Source of the DNA: Bacillota bacterium
Lineage (GTDB): Bacteria; Bacillota; Clostridia; Acetivibrionales; DTU013
Length of the DNA stretch: 64,000 nucleotides
Assembly: GCA_023439545.1 (NCBI GenBank)
Contig: JAEXNT010000074.1
Span: 35,966 to 99,965, forward strand
Reading direction: 5' to 3'
The notes under the pieces were generated by a model, which was not told where the DNA came from, made no database searches, and was given only the letters and a program-made list of their open reading frames with translations. This document shows, piece by piece, positions 50,509 to 58,570 of the stretch (position 1 is the stretch's first letter; each line of letters starts with the position of its first letter). Made by a program: the position numbers and the translations under genes.

Positions 50509-53130
50509 ATGGCAAAGTTCGTTTATTTGTTCAAAGAGGGAAATGCCTCGATGAAAAACCTGCTGGGTGGCAAAGGAGCCAACCTCGCGGAAATGACAGG
50601 TCTCGGTCTTCCTGTGCCGAGGGGTTTTACGGTAACAACCGAAGCCTGCACTCAGTACTATAAAGATGGAAAAACGATATCAAAGGAAATCGAAGATCAG
50701 ATCTATCAGGCGCTCGCGACAACTGAAGCAACAGTAGGAAAAAAATTCGGTGACCCTGCCAACCCGTTCCTCGTTTCGGTCCGTTCCGGCGCACGCGCAT
50801 CAATGCCGGGAATGATGGACACCATCCTTAATCTGGGCCTTAATGATTCCGTTGTGGAAGGCCTTACAAAGCTTACGAACAATGAAAGATTCGCATATGA
50901 CAGCTACAGAAGGTTCATCCAGATGTTCAGCGACGTCGTTATGGAAGTTGAAAAGCCGAAGTTCGAAAAGATACTTGATGAAGTAAAGGAAGAAAATAAA
51001 GCCAAATTCGATACGGATCTCACAGCAGAAAACCTTAAAGAAGTCGTAAAGAGATTCAAGAAGCTGTACAAAGAGGAAAAGGGCGAGGAATTCCCGCAGG
51101 AACCCAAGGTCCAGCTGATGGAAGCAGTCAAAGCGGTTTTCCGTTCATGGGACAATCCCAGAGCCATAGTTTACAGAAGGCTCAATGATATCCCCGGAGA
51201 CTGGGGTACTGCAGTAAACGTACAGGAAATGGTTTACGGCAACATGGGCAACGATTCCGGAACGGGTGTCGCATTTACAAGGAACCCGTCCACCGGTGAA
51301 AAGAAGCTGTATGGAGAATTTTTGATGAATGCGCAGGGCGAGGATGTCGTGGCAGGTATCAGGACGCCCCAGACCATCGATAAGATGAGGGAGATCAACC
51401 CCGACGCATACAACCAGTTTGTAAATATAGCCGAAACACTTGAAAAGCACTATAAAGACATGCAGGATATGGAGTTCACGATCGAAAAGGGCAAGCTGTT
51501 CATGCTGCAGACAAGAAACGGCAAGAGAACTGCCGCCGCTGCTTTGAAGATCGCCGTCGACCTTGTCAACGAAGGGATGGCTACAAAGCAGGACGCAATA
51601 TTGAAGGTCGACCCCAAGCAGCTCGACGCGCTGCTACATCCGAACTTCGACCCCAAGGGATTGAAGGCTGCTACGCCAATAGCAAAGGGTCTTCCGGCAT
51701 CTCCCGGAGCAGCTACCGGAAAGGTATTCTTCAAAGCCGAGGATGCTGTTGAAGCTGTCAAAGGCGGAGAAAAGAAGGTAGTTCTCGTTAGGCTCGAAAC
51801 CTCTCCTGAGGATATCGAAGGCATGAACGTTTCGCAGGGTATTCTCACAGGGCGCGGCGGAATGACCTCCCATGCGGCAGTTGTTGCACGTGGTATGGGC
51901 ACATGCTGTGTTGCCGGCTGCAGCGAAATTACGATAAACGAAGCTGAGAAATATTTCTTAGATAAGAACGGTAAAAAGTACGTTGAAGGGGATTGGATAT
52001 CGATCGACGGCTCGACCGGCAATGTGTACGGAGAACAGCTTCCGACCGTTGCGCCTGAGATGACGGGCGATTTCGCGACCTTCATGGCATGGGCAGACGA
52101 GATCAGGACGCTGAAGGTAAGGACGAATGCCGACACCCCGAGAGACGCAAGACAGGCGATGCAATTCGGTGCGGAAGGCATCGGCCTCTGCCGTACCGAG
52201 CACATGTTCTTCGAACCCGACAGGATATTCGCCTTCAGGCAGATGATCGTTTCAAGCAACGTAGAACAGAGAAAGAAAGCCCTTGACAAGATCCTCCCGA
52301 TGCAGAGGGGTGATTTCGAAGGCCTCTTCACCGAAATGAAGGGCTATCCGGTAACGATAAGGCTGCTGGATCCTCCGCTGCATGAGTTCCTGCCCCAGGA
52401 TGAAGCCGACATAAAGGCTCTGGCAAACGAATTGGATATTTCAGTCGATAAGCTCAAGGGAATAATCAAGAACCTGCATGAACTCAATCCTATGATGGGT
52501 CACAGGGGCTGCCGTCTCGCGGTTTCCTACCCTGAAATAGCCGAAATGCAGACAAGGGCTATCATAGAGGCTGCTATCAACGTAAACAAAAAGGGCATGA
52601 GCATCGTACCCGAGATCATGATCCCGCTGGTTTGCGAGATCAAGGAATTGAAGTTTGTAAAGGACATCATTGTCAGGACTGCCGATTCGATCATAGCTGA
52701 AGCAGGCGTCAAGCTCGATTACAAGGTAGGTACAATGATCGAGATACCGAGGGCTGCTCTGCTGGCCGACGAGATAGCGACCGAAGCCGAATTCTTTTCG
52801 TTCGGAACGAACGACCTGACCCAGATGACATACGGATTGAGCCGTGACGATGCAGGAAGGATACTCGACGACTACTACAAGGCCAAGATATTCGAGTCCG
52901 ACCCGACTGCAAAGATCGACCAGAATGGCGTAGGCAAGCTAATGAAGATGGCAGTTGCAGGCGGCAAGGCTACAAGGCCTGACATCAAGCTCGGAATCTG
53001 CGGCGAACACGGCGGAGATCCTTCTTCAGTCGAATTCTGCCACAACATCGGTCTGAACTATGTTTCCTGCTCGCCATTCCGCGTGCCGATAGCAAGGCTT
53101 GCAGCAGCGCAGGCGGTCGTAAAGAAATAA
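50509..53130 (+). CDS. ppdK: pyruvate, phosphate dikinase
   Basis: 873 residues, normal for PPDK, which interconverts pyruvate + ATP + Pi and PEP + AMP + PPi. ATP-grasp domain first (LGGKGANLAEMTGLGLPVPRG at the start), central phosphohistidine domain with GRGGMTSHAAVVARG (catalytic His near residue 455), and the C-terminal PEP domain with GTNDLTQMTYGLSRDDAG and GICGEHGGDP. Used for PPi-linked glycolysis or gluconeogenesis in many anaerobes. GGAGG lies 8 nt before the ATG. Single-gene unit between promoter and terminator. Confidence 0.97.
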   Translation: MAKFVYLFKEGNASMKNLLGGKGANLAEMTGLGLPVPRGFTVTTEACTQYYKDGKTISKEIEDQIYQALATTEATVGKKFGDPANPFLVSVRSGARASMPGMMDTILNLGLNDSVVEGLTKLTNNERFAYDSYRRFIQMFSDVVMEVEKPKFEKILDEVKEENKAKFDTDLTAENLKEVVKRFKKLYKEEKGEEFPQEPKVQLMEAVKAVFRSWDNPRAIVYRRLNDIPGDWGTAVNVQEMVYGNMGNDSGTGVAFTRNPSTGEKKLYGEFLMNAQGEDVVAGIRTPQTIDKMREINPDAYNQFVNIAETLEKHYKDMQDMEFTIEKGKLFMLQTRNGKRTAAAALKIAVDLVNEGMATKQDAILKVDPKQLDALLHPNFDPKGLKAATPIAKGLPASPGAATGKVFFKAEDAVEAVKGGEKKVVLVRLETSPEDIEGMNVSQGILTGRGGMTSHAAVVARGMGTCCVAGCSEITINEAEKYFLDKNGKKYVEGDWISIDGSTGNVYGEQLPTVAPEMTGDFATFMAWADEIRTLKVRTNADTPRDARQAMQFGAEGIGLCRTEHMFFEPDRIFAFRQMIVSSNVEQRKKALDKILPMQRGDFEGLFTEMKGYPVTIRLLDPPLHEFLPQDEADIKALANELDISVDKLKGIIKNLHELNPMMGHRGCRLAVSYPEIAEMQTRAIIEAAINVNKKGMSIVPEIMIPLVCEIKELKFVKDIIVRTADSIIAEAGVKLDYKVGTMIEIPRAALLADEIATEAEFFSFGTNDLTQMTYGLSRDDAGRILDDYYKAKIFESDPTAKIDQNGVGKLMKMAVAGGKATRPDIKLGICGEHGGDPSSVEFCHNIGLNYVSCSPFRVPIARLAAAQAVVKK

Positions 53131-53171
53131 GAAGAACCGGGAAAGAAATAAAGATAAACGATTCAGTGAAC

Positions 53172-53203
53172 AAGAGCAAGGTGAATAAACCCACCTTGCT
53201 CTT
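53172..53203 (+). terminator. hairpin terminator after ppdK
   Basis: AAGAGCAAGGTG (53172-53183) pairs perfectly with CACCTTGCTCTT (53192-53203) around an 8-nt loop. The T tract after it is poor. Confidence 0.7.
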
Positions 53204-53389
53204 GCTGTATTTAGGAAACCTATGATTCTTTTATATATAAATGTTCATAGCTGAGATTGGGATATTTAGGACTGCGCTATTATGAAAATAGGACAAATAA
53301 CCTATCCTGATAGGTCGTTATTTTCATTTTAGTGTAGAGATGTTGATTTATATTTATTCATATATATAAAATAATAGTAACGTTTAAAC

Positions 53390-53475
53390 TGAAAAAGGCA
53401 AACTCGTCAAAAGGCGGGGACGCAAAGCCACAAGTCTAAGGTATGTAAAATGCTATGATCGTTGGGTTGCCGGAG
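53390..53475 (+). promoter_or_regulatory. c-di-GMP-I (GEMM) riboswitch
   Basis: The conserved core is present in order: GGCAAAC (53397-53403), GGGGACGCAAAGCCAC (53416-53431), CTAAGG, then GGGTTGCCG (53464-53472) closing the ligand pocket. These are the hallmarks of GEMM-I RNA, which binds cyclic di-GMP. A terminator lies about 95 nt downstream, so control is probably by transcription termination, though the switching helix was not worked out. It fills much of the gene-free stretch 53131-53682. Confidence 0.9.
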
Positions 53476-53565
53476 TATGGAAGCATAACAAAAGGTTGGG
53501 CTTCATCTTATTCAATGTTTTGATTGTAGGATGATCGTAGCCTTGTTTGTTGTGTTCCAGTACGA

Positions 53566-53599
53566 AAAGTAGGCAACTTCCGGGATGCCTGCTTTTTTA
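53566..53599 (+). terminator. terminator of the c-di-GMP leader
   Basis: AGTAGGCA (53569-53576) pairs with TGCCTGCT (53586-53593), one wobble, followed by T residues; neighbouring AAAA/TTTT lengthen the stem. It lies between riboswitch and gene. Confidence 0.75.
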
Positions 53600-53682
53600 A
53601 TGCCCGGTAAAACGCGGACAAGAGATTCAAGGCTGGGTTGGAAGAAAATCCGTAAATTTATATAGAACTTTAAAAGGTGACC

Positions 53683-54645
53683 ATGAAAAAGAAATGGACA
53701 AAAGAAGAAGTTAAGTATCTCAAAGAAAGCTGGGATACAGAAACATTTAAGAACATTAAGGAGAGGCTCGACAGATCGGATGACAGTATAATGAGAAAGG
53801 CAAGAAGGCTAGGCCTTAACATGTACAAAAAAGAAGATGATTTGATGAAAAGGAAGTGGAGACCTGAGGAAGACAAATTTGTAATAGAAAACTATAAGAA
53901 AATGTCTTCAGACAAAATTGCATCACATATAAACAGGACCGCATCATCCATAAGAAAAAGGGCACGGGCTCTTAGTTTATCGTCGGTTGCTACGCGTTGG
54001 GATATTGAAGAAGAACAGTTTTTGTTTGAAAAGTGGGGCATCATTAATGCTGAAGCTATTGCAAAACATCTCAACAGAAGCAGAAATGCAATACTCTTGA
54101 AGGCATACCAGATGTCTTTACGTGAGCAGGTTACAGCGAATGGTACATACCTAACTCCTAAAGATATCAGTATTATCCTTAATGTTAATATAAGGACACT
54201 TTACTCATGGATGTGGCACGGATTAATAAGATACAGAAGGTTCAGGGTAGGCAGGAAAACTAAATATCAGATAACGGTAGAAGCTTTCTGTGGGTTTATA
54301 AAAAGCTGTCAAAATAAATGGGATTCAAAAGAAGCTGATATTGACTTAATTAGGGCTTACTGCTGTTCATATTATATATATGAGGATGGCACCCTTGCTT
54401 TTAAAGAAAAATCAACCAGATGGCTGGAAGAAAAGATTATGAGAGACAAGCTGGAATACAGAAAAGTAATGAAACCATGGACTACAAACGAGGAGAAGGA
54501 ATTGTCACGTATGCTGGCAGATGGTTATTCACACAAGGAGATTTGCATTAAACTTGGAAGGTCTATCGGATCCACTAAGACAAAAATATATACACTTAAA
54601 AATAAGACTGGTAGTCAATTAAATCTTGAATGTAATTATCTCTGA
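53683..54645 (+). CDS. Myb/SANT-repeat DNA-binding protein
   Basis: 320 residues. Four SANT/Myb-like helical repeats, each opening with a conserved tryptophan: KKWTKEEVKYL, RKWRPEEDKFV, TRWDIEEEQFL and, after a gap, KPWTTNEEKEL. Between repeats three and four lies an excisionase/MerR-like HTH (LTPKDISIILNVNIRTLYSW). This predicts a DNA-binding protein with many contact helices. I know no characterised homologue. It is preceded by the c-di-GMP riboswitch, so its level should follow c-di-GMP. ATG at 53683 follows AAAAGGTG; a GTG at 53677 is also in frame. It is AT-richer than core genes. Similar repeat proteins occur in phage and plasmids. Confidence 0.75.
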   Translation: MKKKWTKEEVKYLKESWDTETFKNIKERLDRSDDSIMRKARRLGLNMYKKEDDLMKRKWRPEEDKFVIENYKKMSSDKIASHINRTASSIRKRARALSLSSVATRWDIEEEQFLFEKWGIINAEAIAKHLNRSRNAILLKAYQMSLREQVTANGTYLTPKDISIILNVNIRTLYSWMWHGLIRYRRFRVGRKTKYQITVEAFCGFIKSCQNKWDSKEADIDLIRAYCCSYYIYEDGTLAFKEKSTRWLEEKIMRDKLEYRKVMKPWTTNEEKELSRMLADGYSHKEICIKLGRSIGSTKTKIYTLKNKTGSQLNLECNYL

Positions 54646-54692
54646 ATATGTCAAAGGTAGTCGCTTATTCTATTTAACAGGAGATAAAATGT

Positions 54693-54962
54693 ATGAAAAT
54701 CAAGTTTAACAGATCGGAGATTTCATCTATCAGCAGTATTCAGACCTTTAACATAAAAAAGGCAAAGAATATTCAGCAAAATAAGATTGTAGCAGTACCG
54801 GCTGAAGAGATTGCCATCTATATATATAATGTGGCCGAATCAGGTAATGAAATGGCTGCAGTGCAGATAGATGAATGGTGTAGGTTTTGCAAGCCGAACA
54901 ATATTAAGGAAGAGTACGTCTTGAGTTGGATAAAAAAGGCGGCGGACGAGTTGTTTGAATAA
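54693..54962 (+). CDS. unknown 89-residue protein
   Basis: 89 residues, no membrane segment, no recognised domain. N-terminus KIKFNRSEISSISSIQTFNI, then a mixed acidic helical part with one WCRFC pair of cysteines. ATG 54693 has AGGAGA about 11 nt before it. It lies 47 nt after the Myb-like gene and shares its terminator, so both are probably expressed under the same c-di-GMP leader. Confidence 0.6.
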   Translation: MKIKFNRSEISSISSIQTFNIKKAKNIQQNKIVAVPAEEIAIYIYNVAESGNEMAAVQIDEWCRFCKPNNIKEEYVLSWIKKAADELFE

Positions 54963-54980
54963 TAAGTGAAACTGGCGCCG

Positions 54981-55014
54981 AAAAATAAGGTGAATGATTA
55001 CCTTATTTTTTTTA
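54981..55014 (+). terminator. terminator after Myb-like operon
   Basis: AAAAATAAGGT and ACCTTATTTTT form an 11-bp stem with a short loop, then TTT. Confidence 0.85.
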
Positions 55015-55024
55015 TCAAAATCTA

Positions 55025-55073
55025 TTGACCGAATCGGTTTACAATGCTATCATCATTATAAACCGATTCGGTC
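55025..55073 (+). promoter_or_regulatory. tetR promoter with paired operators
   Basis: TTGACC (55025-55030) and TATCAT (55048-55053), 17-nt spacer. GACCGAATCGGTTT (55027-55040) and AAACCGATTCGGTC (55060-55073) are exact inverted copies; each holds the near-palindrome ACCGA-N-TCGGT. One overlaps the -35, the other lies just after the -10, the layout of a repressor that controls itself. Confidence 0.8.
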
Positions 55074-55163
55074 GGAATCGCCGGACAAAACCAGCGAATG
55101 AAATGCCGGTCGAAACAATCGGACGAAAATGGTTATCCTATAAAAAGAGGAAGAGGTCGATCA

Positions 55164-55778
55164 GTGGAGAAATTTTTAAGTTTGCCTGTGGAAAAACAAA
55201 ACAAAATAATAGACGCCGCTCTCAAAGCCTTCAGTACGAATGGTTACAAAAAGACATCGGTAAGCGACGTAGCCACCGCTGCCGGGATATCGAAGGCGAT
55301 GGTTTTTCACTATTTCGGCGCCAAAAAGGATCTGTATTTTTATTTGGTCAATTTGTGCGGAGAGACAATTGTAAACGAGATCACTGAGAAATTTGACTAC
55401 CGCGTAGAGGATTTCTTTGAGAGGATAAAGCTATCTACCGGCATTGAGATATCAGTCATGAAAAAACATCCTTCAATCCCTTCTTTTTTAGCCAGCATGT
55501 ATTTTGAAAATGACAAGGAGGTAAGGGATGACATAAAGGCCATTCTTGCAAGGAGTGAAGGCGAAAGGAACAAAATAGCCCTGGACGGAGTGGATTACTC
55601 GAAATTCAAGGACGAAAAGGATATCAAGCCCCTTATGAAAATGCTGATTTGGATCGGCGACGGATATGCGAATCAAATGAAAAACAAGCCAAAGCTCGAC
55701 TACGATGAAATGTACAGGGAGTTTGAAGAGTGCCTGGAGCTGCTGAGAAAGAGTCTGTATAAAGAGGAATACCTGTGA
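55164..55778 (+). CDS. TetR-family transcriptional repressor
   Basis: 204 residues from GTG at 55164 (GAGG 8 nt upstream); an ATG at 55098 is in frame but less well placed. The HTH is TSVSDVATAAGISKAMVFHY followed by FGAKKDLY, the TetR_N pattern. The ligand domain is unrelated to named groups I can see. Paired ACCGA-N-TCGGT operators flank its promoter. The ABC-2 transporter genes follow in the same direction, so it likely represses them until an inducer is present. Confidence 0.9.
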   Translation: MEKFLSLPVEKQNKIIDAALKAFSTNGYKKTSVSDVATAAGISKAMVFHYFGAKKDLYFYLVNLCGETIVNEITEKFDYRVEDFFERIKLSTGIEISVMKKHPSIPSFLASMYFENDKEVRDDIKAILARSEGERNKIALDGVDYSKFKDEKDIKPLMKMLIWIGDGYANQMKNKPKLDYDEMYREFEECLELLRKSLYKEEYL

Positions 55779-55847
55779 CTTATACAAGGTATAAAATACT
55801 TTGTATTTGATGTGTGTAGAGACGCAATAATATAAGGAGGTCTGACA

Positions 55848-56729
55848 ATGGATGTAATAGAGATCAAGAGCCTGACAAAGCGTTACGGCAGGGCAAGAGG
55901 TATCGAAAATATAAATTTGAATGTCGAGCAGGGAGAGATATTCGGTTTTATCGGACCGAACGGGGCTGGAAAATCGACCACAATCCGCACTCTTTTAGGC
56001 CTTATACGCCCTACAAGCGGTACGGCTGCCATTTTCGGCAAAAGCTGCATCGAGCATCCCGAGGTCAGGATGGAGCTGGGTTATCTGCCTTCCGAGGTTT
56101 TTTACTACGACAACATGCGAGTAATAGATCTGCTGAAATATTCGGCAAGCTTCTATGAGAAGGATTGTACGAAGCGCATGAAAGAGCTTGCAGAAATAAT
56201 GGATCTGGACCTGAAAAAGAAAATAGACGACCTTTCCTTCGGCAACAAGAAAAAAGTCGGTATAGTACAGGGGCTTCTGCATGAGCCGAAGCTCATCATA
56301 CTCGATGAACCCACAAGCGGCCTGGACCCGCTGATGCAGCAGAAATTCTTCGAACTTGTAGCTCAGGAGAACCAGAAGGGCGCTACGGTGTTTTTTTCCT
56401 CGCACATTCTGGGCGAGGTGCAGAAAATGTGCAGCAGGGTCGCCTTCATAAAGGAAGGGAAAATCATAAAGCTCGAGAAGATGAGTACCCTGCAGGAAAA
56501 CAGCTACAAAAAGATCAGTATCGAGACGGAGTCGGGAATTGGCAAGGAAGCTTTCAATATCGGCGGTATCAGCAAATTTGAAGTCAAGGGTAATACTGTA
56601 AGCTTCATATTCAAGGGAAACATAAATTCCATGATGAAAAAGATCGCCGAGATCGAGCTTCGCAACATATCGGTGGAAGAGCCCGATCTTGAGGAAATAT
56701 TCATGCATTATTACTCAAAGGAGGAGTGA
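55848..56729 (+). CDS. ABC transporter ATPase, ABC-2 exporter
   Basis: 293 residues. Walker A GPNGAGKST near residue 38, signature LSFGNKKKV (variant of LSGGQ), Walker B LIILDEPTSGLD. The C-terminal 80 residues are an added regulatory domain as in bacitracin/drug export ATPases. AAGGAGG is 8 nt before the ATG. Forms one unit with two permease genes; the substrate is unknown. Confidence 0.94.
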   Translation: MDVIEIKSLTKRYGRARGIENINLNVEQGEIFGFIGPNGAGKSTTIRTLLGLIRPTSGTAAIFGKSCIEHPEVRMELGYLPSEVFYYDNMRVIDLLKYSASFYEKDCTKRMKELAEIMDLDLKKKIDDLSFGNKKKVGIVQGLLHEPKLIILDEPTSGLDPLMQQKFFELVAQENQKGATVFFSSHILGEVQKMCSRVAFIKEGKIIKLEKMSTLQENSYKKISIETESGIGKEAFNIGGISKFEVKGNTVSFIFKGNINSMMKKIAEIELRNISVEEPDLEEIFMHYYSKEE

Positions 56730-56732
56730 ACC

Positions 56733-57536
56733 ATGAATATATACCTGCATGAACTCAGGTCACTGCGAAAAACGGCTGTCATATGGACTTGCGCCATGGT
56801 TGCGCTGGCAGCGGTCTTTCTTTCGGTATATCCTAATATGGTAAACGAAGCGGCGGATTTCAAGAAGCTTATCGAGGCTTATCCACCAACGGTCAGGGCG
56901 ATGCTGGGCATTAATCTTGACTATATTACCTCCATCCTCGGATTCTATTCGATGGTATTTTCATTTATATTGCTCTGCGGAGCTGTTCAGGCTATGAATC
57001 TCGGAGTTTCGATCCTTTCCAGGGAGTCCCGCGAGAGGACGGCGGATTTCCTGCTCGTCAAGCCAGTAACACGCTCGACGATCGTAAGCGCGAAGCTCCT
57101 TGCCGCGTTCACTGTTATTCTCGCGACAAATGCCGTCTTCAATGCCGCTTCCGTACTGTTGGCAAACGCGGTGAAGACTGCGGATTACGACGGTAAATTG
57201 TTCTTTATGGTCAACCTTACGCTGCTGTTCGTACAGTTGATTTTTCTTGCGGTAGGCGTAGTTGCATCGGTGTTCTTCAAGAAGCTGAAAAGCGTGCTGC
57301 CGATTTCTCTCGGCGTCGTATTCGGGCTTTATATGATCGGCGCTTTGATCGCGACCGGGAAGGATTATGATTGGGTCCGTTTCATCTCTCCTTTCAGGTA
57401 CTTTGATATAACGTATATTATTAAAAATGCAGGTTACGAGCTTCCCTACCTGCTCACAGGCGTAGCCATTATAGCGGTTTCGACAATCGCCGGCTATATC
57501 GTTTACAACAGGAAGGATATACACGCTGTAAGCTGA
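56733..57536 (+). CDS. ABC-2 type permease
   Basis: 267 residues, six predicted membrane helices. The segment LGVSILSRESRERTADFLLV, KPVTRSTIVSAKLLA is typical of ABC-2 membrane proteins. It pairs with the ATPase, 3 nt upstream, and is a diverged paralogue of the next permease, so the transporter is probably a heterodimer. GGAGG lies 8 nt before the ATG. Confidence 0.9.
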   Translation: MNIYLHELRSLRKTAVIWTCAMVALAAVFLSVYPNMVNEAADFKKLIEAYPPTVRAMLGINLDYITSILGFYSMVFSFILLCGAVQAMNLGVSILSRESRERTADFLLVKPVTRSTIVSAKLLAAFTVILATNAVFNAASVLLANAVKTADYDGKLFFMVNLTLLFVQLIFLAVGVVASVFFKKLKSVLPISLGVVFGLYMIGALIATGKDYDWVRFISPFRYFDITYIIKNAGYELPYLLTGVAIIAVSTIAGYIVYNRKDIHAVS

Positions 57537-57574
57537 GAAGCTAACCGGTTTTAAAATAGGACGGAGGTCTGTTT

Positions 57575-58366
57575 ATGAACATTTTTTTCAGGGAATTGAG
57601 GGCTAACAGAAAAGCCTTGATAATATGGAGCATATGCATGTTTTTGGGCGTACTTAGCGGTATGACCAAGTATACGGCTTATTCCAGCGGAGCGAACAAT
57701 GAAGTTTTCGACAAAATGCCGTTTACGATGAAGGCGCTGTTCGGATTCGGAGCGTTCGACGTGACTGCCATCAGCGGTTTCTTTGCATTTCTGTTTACCT
57801 ACCTTGTGGTCGCTGCCGCCATTCATGCCGTTCTGCTTGGAAACGGCATCGTTGCCAAGGAGGAAAGGGATAAAACCTCCGAGTTTCTTATGACCAAGCC
57901 GGTATCGAGAACGACCGTCATAACCTCTAAGCTTCTCGCGGCCGCGGTCAACATTATAATCGTAAATCTGGTCTCGCTGTTTTCTTCGATGGTTATGGTA
58001 GCAGCCTATAACAAGGGAAAGGATATAACGGGCGAAATAGTTTTGTTTTTTGCCAGCATGCTTATTATTCAAGTTATCTTCCTGTCGCTCGGAGCTTTTC
58101 TGGCGTCTGTCATGAAGAATCCGAAGGCTTCCGGGTCCATTGGCGCAGGTATTCTTTTCGCCGCATACGTGATTTCTAAAATAACGGATCTGACAGATAA
58201 GGTAAATTATCTGAATATTCTATCGCCTTTTAAATATTTCAATAACGTTGATATCGTAAACGGAAACGGTCTGAGCGTGTTTGCAGTAATCCTTTCAATA
58301 ATTCTGTCTGCGGCATTATTCGGCTCGGCCTATATATTGTATCAAAGAAGGGATATTAAAACCTGA
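57575..58366 (+). CDS. ABC-2 type permease, second subunit
   Basis: 263 residues, six membrane helices; NGIVAKEERDKTSEFLMTKP matches the corresponding loop of the preceding permease. The pair with its sister gene suggests ancient duplication. GGAGG 8 nt before the ATG, 38 nt after the previous gene. The operon ends here without a clear terminator. Confidence 0.9.
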   Translation: MNIFFRELRANRKALIIWSICMFLGVLSGMTKYTAYSSGANNEVFDKMPFTMKALFGFGAFDVTAISGFFAFLFTYLVVAAAIHAVLLGNGIVAKEERDKTSEFLMTKPVSRTTVITSKLLAAAVNIIIVNLVSLFSSMVMVAAYNKGKDITGEIVLFFASMLIIQVIFLSLGAFLASVMKNPKASGSIGAGILFAAYVISKITDLTDKVNYLNILSPFKYFNNVDIVNGNGLSVFAVILSIILSAALFGSAYILYQRRDIKT

Positions 58367-58570
58367 TAGGCTTGGCCGGATAGAACACATTATTCTGAAG
58401 CTTTATGTCAATTGCCACCAAGTTTACCGATAGAGGAGGTTATATCAGGGTAAATATAAGCAGCAGAATTTTTAGATATTTACCTATAGAAGGTTATGCT
58501 TTACAGGTCAAAATCCGATGTAAATAATGGGACATTCCATTCATACATGAGGGGAGGCTGAATTATACCG

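Noticed and set aside
55025..55387. 120-codon frame overlapping the tetR promoter and start
   Set aside because: It lies in another frame of a clear TetR gene and covers the operator region.
58496..58560. 20-codon frame upstream of the hybrid kinase
   Set aside because: Weak ribosome binding site and no recognisable content; more likely untranslated leader.
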